Below are positions 13,350 to 15,821 of a stretch of 15,821 nt of DNA, in pieces. The position numbers were made by a program, and so were the translations under genes. How positions within the stretch are numbered: position 1 is the stretch's first letter; every line of letters begins with the position of its first letter. This stretch comes from Candidatus Thorarchaeota archaeon (GTDB lineage Archaea; Asgardarchaeota; Thorarchaeia; Thorarchaeales; Thorarchaeaceae). Under the pieces are notes generated by a model, which saw nothing but the letters and a program-made list of their open reading frames with translations, was not told where the DNA came from and made no database searches. The stretch is from the NCBI GenBank assembly GCA_016839345.1, contig JAEOUL010000216.1, positions 1-15,821 of the forward strand, given 5' to 3'.

Positions 13350-14576
13350 ATGGCAGGATCAGATAGCAACCGGGTAGATCAAGGGTTGAGGAAACTTCTG
13401 GAACAGGCGATTTCATTAGATAATAGAGGCCTGAAGAAAGAGGCTTGCCAACATTACCTCAAGGCTAGTAAGATACTCATCAAGATGTCCAATTCATCTT
13501 CATTACCCTCGGTCAGAAAACACTATATTGACAGAGCTCAGGAATGTGTGGATCGAGTCCGATATATATCAGGGATAAAGAAGAAGTCTAGAGGACCTGT
13601 AGATGGTCTTGTTGCTCCCCCAACTCTGGATGTTGGCACATCTGAACCAGCTACAATCAAAGAACCAACCACGGAAGCTGAAGTAGACGATGAAGCAAAG
13701 AAACTACAGGAGATGATTTCAGATACAATCCTCACGGAGAGACCCACTGTAAAAATGTCTGAGGTTGCTGGACTTGCTGATGCCAAACAGGCTATTGATG
13801 ATGCAATTATAGCGCCAATGAAGCATCCTGAACTGTTCAAAGGTAAAGCCAGACAGCCTTGGCGTGGAATTCTTTTCTATGGACCAGCAGGTTGTGGAAA
13901 AACCCTAGTTGCCAAAGCAGTCGCTTCTGAAGTGAATGCCACATTCTTTAACGTATCAGCAGCCAATATCGTGAGTAAGTGGTTAGGTGAATCAGAACGC
14001 CTGGTACTGAACCTGTTTGAGTTGGCTAGGAAGAACCAACCAGCAATTATCTTCATGGATGAGCTAGATTCAATCGGTGTTTCGCGTTCAAGTGACGATG
14101 TCGGTGGGGAAAGACGACTAAAGACTCAACTTCTCACAGAACTTCAGGGCTTGGCAAGCAAGGAGGATGAACGGATCACTCTGATTGGTGCAACGAATCT
14201 GCCATGGGAGCTTGACTTTGCTCTGAGATCACGCTTTGAGAAGAAGATACATGTTCCATTACCCGATAGAGAAGCAAGATCGGTAATCTTTGAAATCCAT
14301 ATGGAAGATGTCGAGGTTTCACCTACAGTGGATTATGATGAACTTTCAGACCTCACAGAGGGATACAGCGGCAGAGACATAAGTGTGGTCTGTCGAGAAG
14401 CTGCCATGGAGCCCATAAGAGACCTCCAACGAACTGGAAGAATGGATGATGAACAGGAGATATTAGACATCCGTCCTGTGTCAAGGGATGATTTCTTGCA
14501 GGCGATTGAGAACATTAGACCTGCAACACCTCCAGAGGATGTCAAGAGATACATTGACTGGGCGGAGGGTTCCTAG
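13350..14576 (+). CDS. vps4: Vps4-type AAA ATPase with N-terminal MIT domain
   Basis: This 408-residue ATPase should disassemble ESCRT-III polymers. An MIT three-helix bundle (about 8-75) recognises ESCRT-III tails, and an acidic linker follows. The AAA core has Walker A GPAGCGKT (178-185), pore loop 1 K210-W-L-G-E, Walker B FMDELD (Asp237, Glu238) and sensor-1 IGATN. The arginine-finger region reads A-L-R293-S-R295-F-E-K-K, where eukaryotic Vps4 has three consecutive Arg. The C-terminal part goes directly from PIRDLQRTGRMDDE to the final helix (VSRDDFLQAIENIRP), so the beta domain that binds Vta1 in eukaryotes appears to be missing, as I know for archaeal CdvC. An in-frame TGA just upstream makes 13350 the first ATG; it has no Shine-Dalgarno. 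The gene is followed 3 nt later by vps25. Confidence 0.95.
   Translation: MAGSDSNRVDQGLRKLLEQAISLDNRGLKKEACQHYLKASKILIKMSNSSSLPSVRKHYIDRAQECVDRVRYISGIKKKSRGPVDGLVAPPTLDVGTSEPATIKEPTTEAEVDDEAKKLQEMISDTILTERPTVKMSEVAGLADAKQAIDDAIIAPMKHPELFKGKARQPWRGILFYGPAGCGKTLVAKAVASEVNATFFNVSAANIVSKWLGESERLVLNLFELARKNQPAIIFMDELDSIGVSRSSDDVGGERRLKTQLLTELQGLASKEDERITLIGATNLPWELDFALRSRFEKKIHVPLPDREARSVIFEIHMEDVEVSPTVDYDELSDLTEGYSGRDISVVCREAAMEPIRDLQRTGRMDDEQEILDIRPVSRDDFLQAIENIRPATPPEDVKRYIDWAEGS
14564..14569 (+). promoter_or_regulatory. Shine-Dalgarno of vps25 inside the vps4 3' end
   Basis: GGAGGG lies in the last codons of vps4, 10 nt before the TTG start at 14580. Together with the 3-nt intergenic gap it indicates translational coupling. 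The spacing is slightly long. Confidence 0.5.
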
Positions 14577-14579
14577 AGT

Positions 14580-15326
14580 TTGGGCGTCAAGGAGAAAGGA
14601 CGTGAGAAGCCCAAAACTGGAGAGGTCACAAAGCCCTCTGAGAAGGATAAACAAAAGGAGAAGACAGAATCGGTTGCTATCATCCAAGAATCTGAGCTAG
14701 AGGAATTAACACACACCCCCGAAGTAGTAGTTGAAACTAAGGATGTAACTGCTACAACTGAATCCGAACAGGCTGTAATTGAACAAGCAGAGTCTGTTGA
14801 AATCCCCCCTGTACTCGATTTCGTAATGCCATCTTGGGGAGATGTTGAAGAAACTGAATGGATGTACAATGTACCCTCGAGAAAAGAAGATGTGGACCTC
14901 TGGGCTAACGAGTGGTCAGATTATCTTCTAGAATGGACTGAGAACAAGAAAGTCCATGTGATGTCACTGGCTACTTTCATTGGAGAACCACCGTTCAGAG
15001 ACTTGAGAGATAAGGTTGAATCATTCAGGAAGATTGGAGGAGTTCTCGTCGAGAAAGAGGTTGCAGAATGGAGAGATCGAAAGAAGCGTCAACTACGGGT
15101 CTATTGGAAACCTCTGGAAGACTGGGCAGACTTAATCTATCAATGGGCAATCAAAACAGGAAAACTTCGACTTGATGTGAAATCTATAGTCATACAAGAA
15201 TCTGATGAGGATTTTGCATCTTTACCTGAGAAGGACTTACATATTGTATTGACACTGATGGTAGAAAAGGGACTTGCTGAGTGGGTGGACCAAAAGAAAG
15301 GGGCCATAATAATCTCAACAGAGTGA
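14580..15326 (+). CDS. vps25: ESCRT-II subunit Vps25 with a long charged N-terminal extension
   Basis: The last 165 residues match Vps25, the ESCRT-II subunit that nucleates ESCRT-III. First winged helix: VDLWANEWSDYLLEW, PPFRDLRDKVESFRKIGG, then KEVAEWRDRKKRQLRVYWKP. The family signature YW-x2-P-x-x-W-A-x-x-I-Y-x-W is present (YWKPLEDWADLIYQWA). The second winged helix ends in KGLAEWVDQKKGAIII. Eukaryotic Vps25 has about 175 residues; this one has an extra 80 at the N-terminus, Lys/Glu-rich then Glu/Thr/Val-rich and probably disordered. The start is TTG at 14580 with GGAGGG upstream; the first internal ATG (residue 83) has no Shine-Dalgarno and would cut into the conserved start. It is co-transcribed with vps4 and ends 1 nt from vps22. 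Confidence 0.85.
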   Translation: MGVKEKGREKPKTGEVTKPSEKDKQKEKTESVAIIQESELEELTHTPEVVVETKDVTATTESEQAVIEQAESVEIPPVLDFVMPSWGDVEETEWMYNVPSRKEDVDLWANEWSDYLLEWTENKKVHVMSLATFIGEPPFRDLRDKVESFRKIGGVLVEKEVAEWRDRKKRQLRVYWKPLEDWADLIYQWAIKTGKLRLDVKSIVIQESDEDFASLPEKDLHIVLTLMVEKGLAEWVDQKKGAIIISTE

Positions 15327-15327
15327 G

Positions 15328-15821
15328 TCAATATCCACCAGCCATTCGAGAATCAGGTGTGTCACGTGCTCTTAGACCAGGGAAATAATAGCGGCCTCCA
15401 GTTGAGAAGCGTATATCCGCCACGGCCATTCCAGTATCTACAAGACTTGAGAGAACTTGTCGTGCGTGATCCTCTGACCATTTGAGCTGCATCATTACTT
15501 CTTCAACAGAAACATAACCCTTCATTGCTGCAAGATTAATCACATCAGCTTGATCGCGGCGTAGCTCTAGAGGTCTAAGTTCTACAACCTTGACCCCGCC
15601 TCTGAGCGTCCGGATACCTGGAATTAACCCGTGGTCAGAAACGCGATTTACTGCTTCAATTACATCGTTGTATGTTACTGACTCTAATTCAGGAAGTCTG
15701 CGAACAACTTCAACAATCAGCTCTGCCAGACCCATCAAGCCCTTTGAAGAATGTTCAGTCGCGACATCCAGAATTGCAAGACCAATGTAATCATAGAACT
15801 GGTCTGTTGTCATTCCTTGAA
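15328..15821 (-). CDS. vps22: ESCRT-II subunit Vps22/SNF8 (EAP30 domain), 5' end outside the window
   Basis: About 163 residues of an EAP30-domain protein are visible. They align along their length with SNF8 as I recall it: DQFYDYIGLAILDV against DFYYELGVQIIEV, GLMGLAELIVEV against GLITLEELHQQV, and LKWSEDHARQVLSSL against LKWETERARQVLEHL, ending YYFPGL against YWLPAL. This is the Vps22 rather than Vps36 type. It covers two winged helices that form the ESCRT-II core with Vps25. The first ATG is at 15813, but the codons before it (encoding Gln-Gly) are open to the edge, and GM-x-x-DQFYDY corresponds to the internal GVGDFYYE of SNF8; the usual N-terminal 80-90 residues therefore probably lie beyond the right edge. 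Its stop is 1 nt from the vps25 stop. Confidence 0.88.
   Translation of the reverse strand, partial: QGMTTDQFYDYIGLAILDVATEHSSKGLMGLAELIVEVVRRLPELESVTYNDVIEAVNRVSDHGLIPGIRTLRGGVKVVELRPLELRRDQADVINLAAMKGYVSVEEVMMQLKWSEDHARQVLSSLVDTGMAVADIRFSTGGRYYFPGLRARDTPDSRMAGGY

Noticed and set aside
1..15821. Mobile elements, CRISPR arrays, attachment sites, replication origin
   Set aside because: No transposase or integrase, no regularly spaced repeats, no long terminal repeats, and the gaps are mostly short and filled by promoters.

Overview
The window looks like chromosomal DNA of an Asgard archaeon, possibly of the Thorarchaeia group (a guess from gene content and moderate base composition). Two things point there. 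The core genes are archaeal: a digeranylgeranylglyceryl-phosphate synthase for ether lipids, TFB, an archaeal-type endonuclease IV homologue, a THUMP tRNA methyltransferase of the Trm-G10/TRM11 type, and an archaeal-style ArgRS. Beside them sits a compact set of eukaryotic-like ESCRT genes. I see no mobile element, CRISPR array, rRNA or tRNA.

Left part (1-6177): a Yip1-family membrane protein that may be cut by the left edge; the UbiA-family lipid prenyltransferase (-); an endonuclease IV-like gene overlapping a tRNA methyltransferase gene by ATGA (+); a longin-like protein of unknown function (-); and TFB (-), which is followed by a strong terminator hairpin and preceded by an unusually long gene-free stretch holding a 16-bp AT palindrome and two hairpins.

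Middle (6178-10829): arginyl-tRNA synthetase (+), then a two-gene TldD-PmbA/TldE metalloprotease operon (-).

Right part (10988-15821): the ESCRT block. It holds an ESCRT-I-like protein with zinc fingers, a PH/GRAM-like domain and a C-terminal steadiness box (+); a CHMP-type ESCRT-III subunit (-); Vps4 with an N-terminal MIT domain (+); Vps25 (ESCRT-II, +, coupled to vps4); and Vps22/SNF8 (ESCRT-II, -, running off the right edge). Together these would supply membrane or cargo recruitment (ESCRT-I/II-like), a membrane-remodelling polymer (ESCRT-III) and the ATPase that disassembles it.

The most unusual points are the architecture of the steadiness-box protein, the TTG starts with good Shine-Dalgarno sites in three ESCRT genes, the matched TATA-like elements between the divergent ESCRT-III and vps4 genes, and five convergent gene pairs whose stop codons overlap or lie at most 2 nt apart.
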